Shown in pieces: positions 38,270-51,000 of a DNA stretch of 64,000 nucleotides (position 1 is the first letter of the stretch; every line of letters starts with the position of its first letter). The notes under the pieces were generated by a model. It saw only the letters and a list, made by a program, of their open reading frames with translations. It had not been told where the DNA came from and searched no databases. The DNA lies in NCBI GenBank assembly GCA_036897445.1, contig JAYMTL010000083.1, positions 23,109 through 87,108 of the forward strand, given 5' to 3'. Made by a program: the position numbers and the translations under genes. Origin of the DNA: Pelargonium tetragonum. Its lineage: Eukaryota > Streptophyta > Magnoliopsida > Geraniales > Geraniaceae.

Positions 38270-39200
38270 GAAAAGTTGATCTTATATACAATTGAACGCA
38301 ATAAGAAAAAGAAGAATTAAGAAAAGAAGAAGATAACTAAAAATCAAAGTCAAGAAAGCTTGCAATAAGTGTAGTAATTCGTAGACTCGAACCCTTCAAT
38401 TCCCTTTCTTTCCATTTATGCTTGAACAATTATGGAAGCTCTATATCTAATTCTCTAATTACAAGCTCTGCTCTAGAGTACGCAGCTTTTTTGATTCACA
38501 GTCTCATCTATATAAGATCTTTCTTGTTTTTGTTATTCTAAGGTATAGGGTCCTGTTTCCGGATCTATTTCAGCAGAATTTTCTTACTTTTTTACTATAG
38601 GGAAAATCTTCATTTTCAATTTTGTCTACTTGAGAGGAGTTTCATACATTCATTTCGGATGTAGGGCCAGACTCCTTTCTTTAAGCATAAGAAACAAGAA
38701 TGAGCTATCCTGCCTACCCTAAACAATTCTTCTACTAAGAATCCCGAACAAAGCAACAAAAGAAGAGTACACAAATACAAAGTAAAGGAACTCAAAGTAA
38801 AACAATTCAAAGAAGTAAGACAAGGAAGAAGTCTAAGTCAGTTAAGCAAAAGAAGCAACAACAGTGAATCCTGTTAGGTCAGAATCCAGTAAAAGTCAAA
38901 GAAGAGAAGGTTGGTTGCGCCATGTATTATCCCAAAGAAACTAGAACACTATATAACCTCGTAAACTAGAGGCTCGGTAAGGTATACCGCTTCATCCCCT
39001 ATACATCTTCTTTAACGAGAAGCTCCAAAGTACAAAGAAGAGTCTCTCCTAAACTAAAACAACAATACCATATAGCAACAATCAACAAGACGACCAAAAC
39101 GTATAGCCGTATAGATATAATAAGACAATAGCTACAACAAAAAGAAGATCTTAAAGGTACAGGCAAAACTCATTCTAGGACTACTTCTACTAAGAGAGGC
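38270..39200. other. Purine-rich gene-free stretch
   Basis: The upper strand is rich in AAG, GAA and CAA, roughly the mirror of the pyrimidine islands. No gene is seen. A CTGATGA word at 38260 was checked as a hammerhead core and rejected. Confidence 0.5.
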
Positions 39201-39368
39201 TTCCCCTGCTTACTTTACTAGAAAAGCTTCCTTAGGTATCCTCCCGGTTGACCCGGAATTTCCTTTTTTAGTGTAATTTAAGGAAAACTAAAAAAAGGAG
39301 AAATTCTTAAGAATCCTAGATTAAGAGTATGTACGAAACTGTCGGGTTCTTTTTCGTAGTTATAGGCT

Positions 39369-39593
39369 TTGAGTAGCACTCAATTTTTAACATGCCTATT
39401 AGATTGGGGCCGTGTCCAAAAGGAAGATTTACTAAAGCTTTTTGGAGATCAAGTCAATTCCTTTGTAGAACAACTAGCAGCTATTAAACGGAGCCACTTT
39501 AAGAGTATAGTAAAAGGCTTGAAAACCCGGGCCGGATTAGGGGGCTTCAAGAGCCTCTCTCGTAGACCTGTCTTTTTCATTTGTAAGTTATAA
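39369..39593 (+). CDS. Unrecognised 74-codon frame
   Basis: It has a TTG start and no clear ribosome binding site. The middle (about residues 15-50) would form a charged amphipathic helix with alternating Leu, Lys and Glu, which is less biased than most chance frames here. It matches no family I know. The length is within chance expectation. Confidence 0.1.
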   Translation: MSSTQFLTCLLDWGRVQKEDLLKLFGDQVNSFVEQLAAIKRSHFKSIVKGLKTRAGLGGFKSLSRRPVFFICKL

Positions 39594-39599
39594 GTCTAA

Positions 39600-42200
39600 T
39601 CTATTATAGGGTGGGGCAACTCAGGTAGTAATTTTTAAAAACGAAAAGAAAGTTTCTTTATTCGGGAATCACGGAGTCTTTGTAAGAAAAAAGATATAGC
39701 AAATCCTACTTTGGTTATTTGAAAACTTTTGAGAAAAAGACCTCGCTATAGTATGGCTAGAACCTAAAAACCTCCTCTTAAGTTCTTGTCGCGAGTAAAG
39801 CATTAACCTAGTCAACGAACAAAAGAGCGCTCTACTCTATATTTCTATTGAGAAATTAGATAGATCTATTCAATCCTATTTCCTTAGTAAGACTCTCAGG
39901 GAAGTTATCTAATTTAGAAAGTGGGAGTTTTTCCTTCTAAAATCTTAGAAAAGGCTACCCAGATTTTTGTATTAATCCAACCCCTTATATATATATATAG
40001 AGTAATATAGTAACGGGTTCCTTTTTCTATGCTCTAAATTTTTTCTGTATTTCCTTCGGTTAAAACCGCTTTTCTTTTGTATTAAGGGCTGCGAAAAGAA
40101 ATTTACAAGGTAATGTAATTAAGGAGTAATTTTTTAACAAGTTATAGCAGTATCTTAATTCTTAGCAGTTGAAAGCCTGTGAAAGCAGTTCTTGCAAACC
40201 AAAAGAGGGAATACTAGCTAGTCATTTCCATACATTTAATGGATATTTAGTCTCTTTGTTCAAGGTACAAAGCTCTTATTAGAGAGCTTTCTTTCGATAA
40301 TTGTGTATAGCAGAGTGGTAGCTATTTAGGAAAGAGACTCATAATTCTTAATCTATATGAGTTGTCCTTGCAGCTCTTGGAAAATCCGCTTTTGTGAGAC
40401 TAGAGACTTTTTTTAGTATATTCCCTCCAGGAGGATAGAAAATGAATTGTAGCACTTTTTCTTTTCGGATATAGAGACTTCACCAGGTTCTAGGATTCTA
40501 GGACAGGTGGTAGATCTAAGTAAGGGTAAGGAGGCCCTTGTTATATAGGGATTTTCCCCAGTTCTTAGCTAGTTTAAAGTAAAGTGTATAAATCGGGGAT
40601 CCTGCTAGGTTAAGTCAAGCAAAAAAAAAGAGTAGGAATTCCTTAGATAAAAGAATAATAGCAATCTAGTAAAAGAAAGTTTAGAACCAAAACGATATGT
40701 TGTATGAAGAATGGTAACAAGAATAGTAGAATCTATATAATGAGAATATCTAACTTGAGCTTTGAGCAAATAAATAGGATGAATTGAAATAGAATGTCGT
40801 CAGTTTCAATTAGCGTCGTCTTAGTAACAAAGTAACTGGAACTTGAATTGGGAGCGCAAAAGAAGGAATTGAAATTGCTTAAATAAGAAACTTTTGCTTC
40901 GTTTGTCTATAGATTCTCTATAGTATTTAGTAGATGCTCTAGAGAGTCAATTTAGTGTAAAGTTACATCAACACTCGAATTAGGTTTTGTACATGGGTTC
41001 TAACCAGATATTCCAGTATTCACTTAGGTAGAGATTTTGGAATTTTTCAATGCAAGTAAGAAACTAACCCACTCTTATTTGTTAGTACGAAAACTTAGAA
41101 ACAAGATAGAATCTATTATATCTCGACCTTACCCGTTAAACCCAAAATAAAGAAAACACTCCTTCTTACTTAAACTACAGGAACTCTTTTCAGTCTTTTT
41201 ATGTATTCTGTATTTCTTCCTTAGTCAAACTAACAAATCTATAATAGCTCCTTCAATTGCAGGCTATAACTGGTAGATCGGAAATCTCTTTTCTTCTCTA
41301 GCAGACTCTGATCTCAATGAATGTTCTATATACATGATAATATAGCACTATTCCTAGTCCTAGCTTTCTTTACTTAGAGTTACCTTGAGGCCTTAGAACA
41401 GTTCCAAATCCTGAGCCGGCTTACAGAACCCCTAAAAAGAAAGGCTCTAAAAATACAAATTACTTTAGCTTCAAATCTTTCTTTGGTATTCCTTTGCTAA
41501 ACCCTGAGATTCTAACTAAACTAATATATGTTATCCTGAGAAAGCTCTCTATATAAGAACTTCGTATCTTTCCTAAAACAAAAACTAACTCAAAGGAATG
41601 AGGAAGACCATTACAAAGTGGATTATCTGATTTACCAACTCACCCTTACTCAAATAGAACTCGATTAGGAATGTACTCTAATGAATGAGCTCAAGAACAA
41701 CTAAAAATCTACAATTCCTAGAGTTTCTAGTTACTTCTTTCTCAAGTACCTCTAAGATATCGAATTAGGAGCTCATAGAACAGTTCCCTCAACTACAAGA
41801 GATTGAGATAGCTTGGCTTTATAAGACTAAAGAGCTTTGGATCAGATAAAGCTTAGCCTACCCTGGGACTGGTAATTCCTTAAATAATGAATTCAACTCA
41901 AACTAGAAGAATAAACTTCCATAACCTGTGAAAGAGCTGACTTCCAAAAAGTGCAAGAAGTGGGATCCCGTATTTCCAACCTTTCAGAAGTTTCAGTCTT
42001 AATTTTGGAGATAGAGGGCCCCTTTTTAAGTAGTTTAGAATTCTAAGGAATTTTTTTGGCAATAGAAAGTCGATACAAAAGTAAGGGCTGCTTCAGGTAT
42101 TCTTGATTTAGGATTGAAAGGTTAGCTGCTTCATTAGACAAGGGAGTCTAGTAAAGAAATTTGAAAGAGAGGTAGAGGGATTCCCTAGTTTTTAGGTTCA
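39600..42200. other. Gene-free stretch
   Basis: No gene is recognised. It holds a single GGTAATGTAATTAA module at 40109-40122 and a TA-repeat at about 39986-40000. From 41.1 to 42.0 kb the upper strand is pyrimidine-rich. Confidence 0.5.
40109..40122 (+). repeat. GGTAAT-GTA-ATTA mini-hairpin module (isolated)
   Basis: GG, arm TAAT, GNA loop GTA, arm ATTA, then A. It is the same sequence as the commonest type in the 56.2-60.6 kb cluster. Confidence 0.7.
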
Positions 42201-42216
42201 GTAGCTTTTACAGGAG

Positions 42217-42585
42217 TTCTTAAGATTGAGATGAACAAGAAGCCTATAACTTCTGCTAAAAAGGAAAGTACTGGTAAATTGGTAATTTGGGTAAGCAAAT
42301 CTAGTGAAAGTGAATAACGAAACAAGTATAGGAAAGAGGGAGTCATAATAAAGCCTATAAGAGTCCTATCCTTTGTTCCTGGGTTTTCTGCTTAGCTTTT
42401 TGGGATATATATATATTCAAATGAAAAATTGAATGGGAGTACATCTACTCTTGGTTCTCCTGTGCAGGCATTGAAAAGTAGACAAGAGAATCGTAGCTAA
42501 AGGGCTATAAACAGGTGATATAGGGCAACTTACTAAGTACATCAGCTAAATAAAAAGCATTCTAGATAGTAACTTCGGCATTGTT
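42217..42585. repeat. Purine-rich dispersed repeat, copy B
   Basis: The left part (42217-42314) matches 30251-30343, the middle (42370-42568) matches 34989-35181, and the right end carries the 20 bases shared with 22601-22620. This copy therefore links three fragments seen elsewhere and is the best guide to the family's original order. The frame beginning ATGAACAAGAAG runs only 28 codons before a stop. Confidence 0.6.
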
Positions 42586-42589
42586 TGCT

Positions 42590-44240
42590 TTCTTGCCCCT
42601 TCCTCTTATGGATCTAAAAAACAAGAAAATTGAAATTCTATAAGGTAGTGAAGTAAATCGAAAAGAGAGACAATAAAATCGTCGATAAGAGTGTATAATT
42701 AGGTCCCCTAGGTTCCCCTTTTTAGTTTTTAGAGGTAAGTGAAATAATTTAGTAAAAACCAAGTTCCGCAAACAAGAATTTCCATACGATTAATTCAAAG
42801 CAGCAAGAATTCTAAGGTAATTTAGAGTTAAGTAAGTTTCTTTCCTGCCCTTCTTTCTAAGTAGTTTTATTATAGTATATAACTTGAACTCGCGGTCTGT
42901 ATTCTGCAATCCAATTCAAGCTAGTAAGTTAAAAGGTGCTATTAAAGGTTTCCTTAAGGTATGGAGGATTTAAGGACTCGGTTAAAGTTCCCAGTTCTTA
43001 TCACTTTTTGTAAAGAGGGGTATAAAAGAAACTCAGCAGTTTATGGTAAAGCCAGGATAGGACTGAGGGATAAATTGCTGTTTATATCCCTGTCACTAAA
43101 GAAAGAAATTCGTCTAAGTTCTATCCAGGAAACCTATCTGTTATAAATTGCAATTCGTTCTTTTTTTCTTAAAAAGTAGAACTATAAAAAGGGTATAAGC
43201 CGAGCGGATTAGTAGAATACTTAAGATCCGTAAAGAGAAATTTAGCTCTTAAGAGAAGTCTTACGAATGAAGTTAAGCTGAAATATAGATAAGACGGATT
43301 AACCAAACCGCCCTTAAAAAATTCGGTATTTACATGGATTGGGTGAACTCCTACTCCCTTTCAATTTTAGAGTATCTGGATCCTTGTCACTGTAACTTTA
43401 CGTGAGTATTACTAAACGTTTTGTATTCCTAATTTATAAGTGTTCCGCTAAAAAGTAAAAAGTTATGGTGCGTTAAGCAAAAGCTAAGAATTTGTACTCA
43501 AGGATAAGTAAAGCTTGCGAATGCATATACAAATAAAGAAACAAAATTGACTAAACCTGAAAGAAACGTTTTCTTTTTTTTTTCTTTTCTATTTTAGCAG
43601 AAACCCTTGTAGTATACACATCCATTTCATTTAGATCTTCCCAGTAAGGTTTATTATAAAGAAAGAGCCCTCATCTTAATCTTTGGTAGGTATTCCTTAC
43701 TGAGAAATAGAAAACAAATAGAGTAAAAGGTCTAGTTTTAAAAGTAATGATATATAGAAAAAGACAAGTGAGATAAAAAAATCAAAGGGGCTTGTTAGGA
43801 GTTCTTTTATTGAGCTCGAAACGAATCCAAAATGAGTATATAAAAACCTCCCAGAATTCTGTAAATGAAGGAATTTTGACAGAAGGAATATAAGAAAAAA
43901 GGTTCTTTTTTATTTGTAATTGCTTACTAGCATATTTTTTTTAGCTCCGTCTAATAAAAAATAGGGAGTAAAACTTAGTGAAAAGCTGGGTATAGAGTAA
44001 TTAGATATATATAGAGAAATTTTTAGTAAAAGAAATCCACAGAGAAGTTGTTCCCCATACACTATACAACACCCTTGCTAATTCCTAAATTCTACTTAGA
44101 AGTAATTGCGACTATAATTTTGGGTTCAAAGGACGTAACAACTAAAAAGAGAGCCTGTTCTATAGAATAAAAGATTCAAACGGGTTATAAGGATTTTACC
44201 AGAAGAGAAAAATTGTTGCTTCTTTGATGGATCAAGTCAA
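42590..44240. other. Gene-free AT-rich stretch
   Basis: No gene is recognised. Frames of 61 codons (42961-43146, plus) and 69 codons (42562-42771, minus) are unremarkable. I see no modules or tandem repeats. Confidence 0.5.
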
Positions 44241-44802
44241 ACTGCAACTTAAATATCATTCTCTTTGGACTCTTACTCTCTATTTGCTATTGCTGGCTCA
44301 GACTAAACCCGAGCCTTTTCTCTTATTCCCAGCGAACTTTCCTTTAAAGTACTCCATCCGTTACGTAATATCTTCCTGTTTCTTAGATTTGACTTACTGA
44401 AGCCAGTCTTTCGATAAAAGTCTAATTTGAGAAGGGAAGTTTCCTCTTTGTACTATGGAGCTTATCAAGAATGAGGGTAGTGCCTAGTTGAGATAATGTC
44501 TATCTTACCGAGTAAACGTTCGTTTAGGAGGTTAGGGTCTGATAGTTTCTTGAATAGAGTGTACAGGAATACGCACCAGCATCTACATCGATTTCTTCTT
44601 CACGGACTTCTTATGTTGTGTACCCTTCTTTTGTTTGAGCTAGAGATTCTGTATTGGTGAGATAAGCAGCAGAGGCAGAAGAAAGTACTAACAGGAGAAA
44701 CAGTAACGTAGTAGTCTTAGTCATAGCCATACCTTATAGGTAGCAAGAGTAGGTAGGAACTTTCTTAGGATAAATAGGAGCTATACATCTTTTTCTTATG
44801 AC

Positions 44803-44816
44803 TTATCTTCGATACC
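44803..44816 (-). repeat. GGTATC-GAA-GATA mini-hairpin module (isolated)
   Basis: On the minus strand: GG, arm TATC, GNA loop GAA, arm GATA. It is identical to modules at 56263 and 59716 in the main cluster. Confidence 0.7.
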
Positions 44817-44876
44817 TTTCTCTTTTTATTCTGTTTTTTATTATTAGCAATAGAAGCAGGGGCAGCTGTAAACCAT

Positions 44877-44892
44877 AAGGGCTTCGCACCTT
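44877..44892. repeat. AGGGCTTCGCACCT hairpin, copy 5
   Basis: The upper strand reads AAGGGCTTCGCACCTT. The lower strand holds GCGAAGC inside AGG/CCT with a bulged T. The outer A/T pairs extend the stem by one more base than in the other copies. Confidence 0.75.
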
Positions 44893-45099
44893 TTGTAGCT
44901 TCTTGCTATTGTCTCTCCTGTCAGAGCTTAGAAGTCTTTTGAAAGTGTAAAGGTCTATGGACTCTTTCAGCTACGACTTCTTTTTTTTGTTATGAATTAT
45001 GAATGACTATAGAGTGTCTTTATTTACTTACTTTATTTAATAGATAGAACTTCTTATACTGAGTCTTTTTTAGGTAGGTAAGACTGAGACAGGTCTTTC

Positions 45100-48000
45100 T
45101 TATTTACAATACCTCAAGAAGATTTAGTAAATAAGGGGAGGTCAAGGTTTTTTCTGTATTGCTTGCTTATTCAGGTACACCTAGTTTACAATATAGAAAA
45201 AGGAAGTCTGCTTTCTACTTAAAAAAAGGATATTTAGCAGTATGATATAAGATGAAAATAGAAAGGTATTTAGTAAAAGCGGAGCCAAGGGACATGCGTG
45301 AATTGAGCTTGGGTTGAGTCATAATCCGAAAAGTTTTCAAGTCTCCTTTTTCCTTTCAAAGGGGAAGTTCCTATAGAAAAATGAGAGAGAAGGTCCAGTC
45401 AAACCTTAGGGTTTTATAACTTCTTATATAAATGAAATGAAAACGAAAGGAATTCTATTAGTCAAAAATCCTTGAGCTAGGCTTTCCTTTTTTCCTTATC
45501 GACAAAGGGGTCTTAGATTAGAGAAGTACCTAAGAAAATTTTATTATACTGAGGGGCCCCTTAAGCTATGCCTTGAAATATTAGAAACTTAACTGATTCA
45601 ATAAGCTTGTCAGTGTATCTTGGGTGCCAGAATTATCTAAAGGCTTGTCAATTAGATATACGCAATGAGGAGATATAGACTCCCCTTATAAAAAGGAGAG
45701 GTGGGCTATCTTACTTAGATAGAGCAAGAAGGATCTTGTTTTAATAGACAGGGGCTTTTTTATCATTTCTTAATTCGTGCTGATAAGAAAAGAGAGAATC
45801 TTTACTATTATTAAGGGTTCCACTCTCCGAAAAGTAGAGGCAAGAGGTTCAAGTAGACAGTAAAAGGGATTGCTAATATCGGTACTCTTTAGTTAGATCT
45901 CACGTTTCTGGTTTCAAAAAGTCAGTCCTAAAAATCCGAAAAGCGGGGCTTTTCAAACCTAGTGAATATTAACTTATAGAAAAGGGAATTTGGTACACCC
46001 CTCAGTCAGATAGCTAAACCCGCGATAAAAGATATTGTAGATAGTGCCCTTGGGATGGTTTTCCGCAATCCTAAATTCTGATTTGGAGTCTTTTTTGTAA
46101 AAGTATTTACTTAAAAAGTAGAATTCCTGAAATTTAAGCTTAAATTAAGAGGTAGCTATAAAGTAAGGCTCGATTTTGAGTTGCGTAGTATAGAAAGGAT
46201 TGCCTTTACGTCGGATATTACAAGTTTCCCATTCTGGATCTTATCTTAATATTCAAACAAAGTAAATATCAACTCAGCAGAAGAATCTTGGGGATAAATG
46301 AGACTCGAGATAGTGCAGCCCTTTTCTAGTTAATCCTTCAAAATTTTATTTAGTTTAGAAAATTCTTATTACTAGGAAAAGCTAACTCGTCTGTCCTCTA
46401 CTTTAGTAGCACCGAGCGGATCCTTATTGCTAGGAATTTATAAAGACCTTATTTTCAATTTTAACAATTAAGAAGGAGTACCTCGATTATTTGAAACGAG
46501 CTTCTGAGTTTCACGAACTTTAGTTAAGCAAATTGAAGGCAGATAAAAAAGAAGTTTTTAGTTTACCTTTCCGCTCAATAAAACCTAGAAACTTCTTATT
46601 ATTAAAAGTGAATTGAATTCCCTTATATGTTATTAGTTCTAAATCCCTAGTTTTAGAAAACGTAATTACCTTAAAAAGTCACAAGTTCTTGTTAAAATTT
46701 TGATTAGACACAGTTACCAAGTATCTATTTATAGTACTATAGGAAGAAAGCTGACCTCTTTTTTATTACTAAGTCTTATCAAATAACCTAAAACTCCTAA
46801 AAGTTGTTAAGGAACCATCTTTCTATAAAAGGAATCCCGAAACTTCATTTATAGGACTCTTTCCTTTACTTATTTTCCAAAATGCACACTTAAGGGGTTC
46901 CCGGTGCAGATATCATGGGTATTACCTTAGTTAGAGCTCCTTTGGAAAGCTCCTAAATCATAGGCTGTCTAATATATCTTGATTAGTATGGCATAAAAAA
47001 TCGGTAGGAAGAGCTCCTTTTTTGTAGCTTCCTATACAGCAGTTCTGCCCGATTATTATTAGATTGACAAGGAGGTTTCCTTATTACTAGACTGCGCTAT
47101 AGGATTCTATTAATTTAATCTATTAAGTTGATAAAAATCATTAGGCTTAAATATTTGACAAAAAATGGACTGACTACTTAATTACATTACCTCGACTAGA
47201 AACCAAAGGAACCACAAGATTACCGACTCTAATTTAAAAGGGAACAAGATTTTTTTACATTTAAGCAAATACTTTGATTTAAGAAATGAAGTTTATATAA
47301 CCTGCGTTTATCGACAATTAGGAGCTCCTTTTCTTTTGTGAGGAATGTCTAACTATAAAAACTAAAGTTGACAATTACAGCTTAGGAGCACTCCTTTTCT
47401 CCTAAATGCAGCCTATCCACAATAGAATAACCCATGCATTTAAGGCATAAGGGATACTTATCCTACTCAGTTAAGTATAAAATGTAGTTTTTACGAATAT
47501 GAGGGGTACTGCCTTGCGTACAACTTTCACAAAGCAGAGAGCGCTCTCCTATATTAGCATTGGAGCTTGGCCTTTCTTCTTATTGTTTGTATAATATAAT
47601 AGGAAATCAAAAAGAATAAGGTGTCCCATACTCTTGCTCAGTAAAAAAAGGAGTAGACAGTAGGAACTTGTAATTTGAATGGTGTAAAGGGAGTTGTATA
47701 AATAGAGCATCACACCTTCAAAGTGAAGTATACTTATAGTTTTTTTCCAAACCAGGTAACTCGTTCCAGTATCTATCTAGTAGTAAAGAAATGTATTTTA
47801 AAAATGACCAAGGAATCCTTACTCAAAAAGAAGGATCTCCTAAAATAGCTTGGGCTTTGCGGTCTCTAATACTAATATAAGATTCAGTTACTAGAAGTAG
47901 TCTACTCTAAAAATGAACCATGCCTATCCCACCCGCTAAAGGGATGCCTTCCTTTACGGGACGAACTAGAAAACCCTTTTTATATAAGGAGTCTTTTCAT

Positions 48001-51000
48001 ATTTTTCTTTTTAGAAGAGAAAGATTCTCGGAGCTTTCTATCTTAAAATAGCCCTTAGTTCATTTTTCTATAACTTTTAAAATACATAAGGATATCTTCT
48101 AATTCTAGAGGTATCCCTCCTAACCTAAAGAGGGATTCTCTATTTAAAGTCAAAATTCTATAAGGGGCAAAGCCTGAAGTCTCTGTTGTAAATACAAGTA
48201 TAACCCAGCATAAGCATAAAAAGAAGCTTTATCATCTTTGTCTCAACAGGTGTTCTCTACTCCCAGGCCAAAAAAAATGGCATAGATTTCGAATACTTGA
48301 CAAAGACTTTTGAACCTCGTAAATATAATATCTAAAACCTATACCTACAAACTGAAAGCCTCCATGCTTACTGGTTATAAAGTGATTTTTAACACCTGTA
48401 GTAAGAAAGTTTTCGTAGACCAAAAGTCTAAGACTAATTATAAGGAATTGTGAGACTGAAAAAACATGTTTCTAATTGAAAATCTTAAATAAAAAGAGAT
48501 TCCCAGTAAGACTACAAGACTAATATATATAAGGCACGACAGGATATCGTAACCTGGGAGCTTAGCTCAAAAGGGTAATCCATAGTATTATTTTGAAACG
48601 CATGTGAAAAAAAGGATCCTTGTTTTCATACAAAGTCTTGGGCCAAAAATTCAATATTCTCTATTTAAATAAAAAAGCCATTTTTTAAGGAATGCCCGGA
48701 TTAGGGAGGTGTTTTCTAGAGCTAAATGTAGCTTTGGCTTTTTAGGTAGATATACTGTGTTTTCTCTTCTAGAGTGGGGGATAGAAAGAACTCTTTTTTG
48801 AAGAATTAGGGACCTCTTTGTGGGTTCCCCACGTTTATTTAATGGATTGGGCTTATACGGTATCCCTTTTTATCTTTGAACCTAAAACCCTAGTATCAGA
48901 GTCTAAAATGACTGTAAAGCATCAACTAATAAAGTCCTAGAATAAGTAGACTTTCTACGTACTGTATCAACAACTTAAATCTAGTCAAGCAGCTTCTTAA
49001 TAAAGCGAATACTTTTCGTATACTCAGGAGCAACTTAATCTTTCACTTTTGTTAAATTATAGTCTATTAAAACGTTAGTAAAATTCTTTTTAGATTCATG
49101 GCATTTCCAGTAAAAAAAAGCTTCTAAAATCACAAACTCGATAGCTATAGCTATACTACGTTTACTCTTTTTGTTTATAAAAAGGGGGTCTTCCTTGTAG
49201 ATATTCACCGTAGTGACAATCCAGTTCATTAAAGACAAGAGGGCTTTTTAAATTGAAATGGTTATAACCTGAGGTAAGGGTCCGCTTCAACAAAGAGTAA
49301 AGTTGCATCAGTACAAGCAGCTCCTAAAAAAAGAGTTTGATACCTACCCTACTACAACGAACCGCTTTGTAGAGCTCTAATATAAGCAGTATTTTCGTTA
49401 AAAAAAAAATGAAGAATAGAGAACTTTTACTACTAAAAGCCAACTAAATTACTGAATTTTTGCTACGCCACCGATCCTAAGTACTGGTTTCAATTTCAGT
49501 TTTCTTTTGCTATTCGACTTATCGAGTCTCCCCGTTTTGCTAAAGTAGAAGGAACCCTTTTCTTTTTATTTAAGAAAACAAAAGATATAAGTCAGTAAGG
49601 TCTTTTAGGTAAAACAATTACTACGACAATATGCAGGAACCCCCCACGTGTCAGTGGCTACTCCCTTTGAAAGAAAAATCATGAGAGCTAAAGGGTGCCA
49701 TTACCAATCTGCAAGAAGCATGAAAATCCCAACTTACGAGTACTCTATAATTTGATTTGCAAGTTTTTTAAGTTAAGATAGGTCGTATTGGTTTTCAATG
49801 AAAGGGGTCTTTTAAGCCTACAAGTCCTCTGCCTTGCTTACGAAATCCTTTTTTTTGATTTAAGAATGGGCAGGTTTTTAGAGGTAGCCGAAAGGTGGTA
49901 TACTACCGAGGATTTAGATATTATGAACTGGCACACCGGATTCAAATTAAAGTCTCCCAGTTATAACAAAGAGCCCCCTATCTACTAATATGACTTTAAT
50001 AGAGGGAAAGCAATGCTTATCTATGGAAAGTTGAAAGGTTAATGTTAATATGGTAAGACCCTATAGCTATAGAACTTTACTTATCTCTTGGTGAATGCAG
50101 TGCTTTTCTAAGCTCTAATGCTCGGTTATCCGTTACAAGAACTTTATTTTTTAAATTAAGCGGAACCAAACAAAGAAAACTTCTTTATTCAAACTCTACA
50201 CCTGTTCACACTCTTGAGTATACCTGAAAAGAAGCATTGCCGTCGTATCCTTGTTTAGGAGAACTAGAATCCCAAGCCTTGCGTAATGTTCCAGTTTTGA
50301 AAAAGTCTTCTTTCCCTCTTACTCAAGAGCTATACTCGAGCAGCTAAAGCTAGTAAATCTTAGTGAAATGTGGCAGGCTTATATAGACAAAACAAAACTT
50401 GTTCTTTCTTCTCAAAGAAGCGGGTAGAATGAATAAGGGAAGAAGGGCAGACATTCCATTGTCGAAGAAAGTGTAAACCAACTCCTTTTGATTCATTTGT
50501 GAAAGGGTTTCTTTCAATATTATAAAAATACAGTAAAAGCCCCTGACTTATAAAGAGAAGGATATAAGTAGACCAAGAACCAAGCCTCTTTTTATCCTGT
50601 ATAGGATCTCTAAAGTGTACTAAACTAAATCAAAAAGCCCTAGATTTTTAAATAAATCCGAATTTCTAGTGAAAGTGTATTCCTTCGGCTATCGGGCATT
50701 GAGTAAATCTCTTAAGTAGGCTTTTTTTTCTTGGGGTCAACATAAGGTTTTCGTAAGGACTCGTTATAACTATAGGTATCCTTTTTCTAGTAGATAGAAC
50801 CCCCAAGAGCTAAAAAAAGGGGCTAAAAAGGCGAAACCATTTCGGTGCTTATAACTATTCAAGTGAAACTAGTGAGGGCTTGCGGAACCTCTACTTTAGG
50901 CTCCTCTAAGAGACCTTGGTTAATGGCCGACGGAATACTTGTAAACACAAAGTCAAAAATATAGAGGGAATTTCGGGGTGGCTGAGCCTCCTATTCTCTA

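Larger units (their letters stand above)
35250..38270. other. Pyrimidine-rich gene-free stretch
   Basis: The upper strand is rich in CCTA, CTTT and ACTT. There is no frame of 60 codons or more. It holds a 30 bp exact repeat at 36364 and 36964. The phrase TTATCCAGAA occurs near 36350 and 37163, and TTATCTGGAAT or TTATCCGGAAT occurs near 58450 and 60220, so a small dispersed repeat is shared with the module cluster. Confidence 0.5.
44240..45100. other. Pyrimidine-rich island
   Basis: It shares TTGTTTGAGCTAGA and TAGAGATTCTGTATT with the 33.5-34.8 kb island. It contains a minus-strand GGTATCGAAGATAA module (44803-44816) and the AGGGCTTCGCACCT hairpin (44877-44892). There is no coding frame. Confidence 0.5.

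Noticed and set aside
38260-38276. CTGATGA followed closely by GAAA, resembling a hammerhead ribozyme core
   Set aside because: There is no room for stem II between the two core segments, and no matching stems I or III with a cleavage site were found.
41587-41600. ACTCAAAGGAATGA, similar to a conserved small-subunit rRNA word
   Set aside because: The match stops before the diagnostic end of the word and no other rRNA motif occurs nearby; chance is the better explanation.
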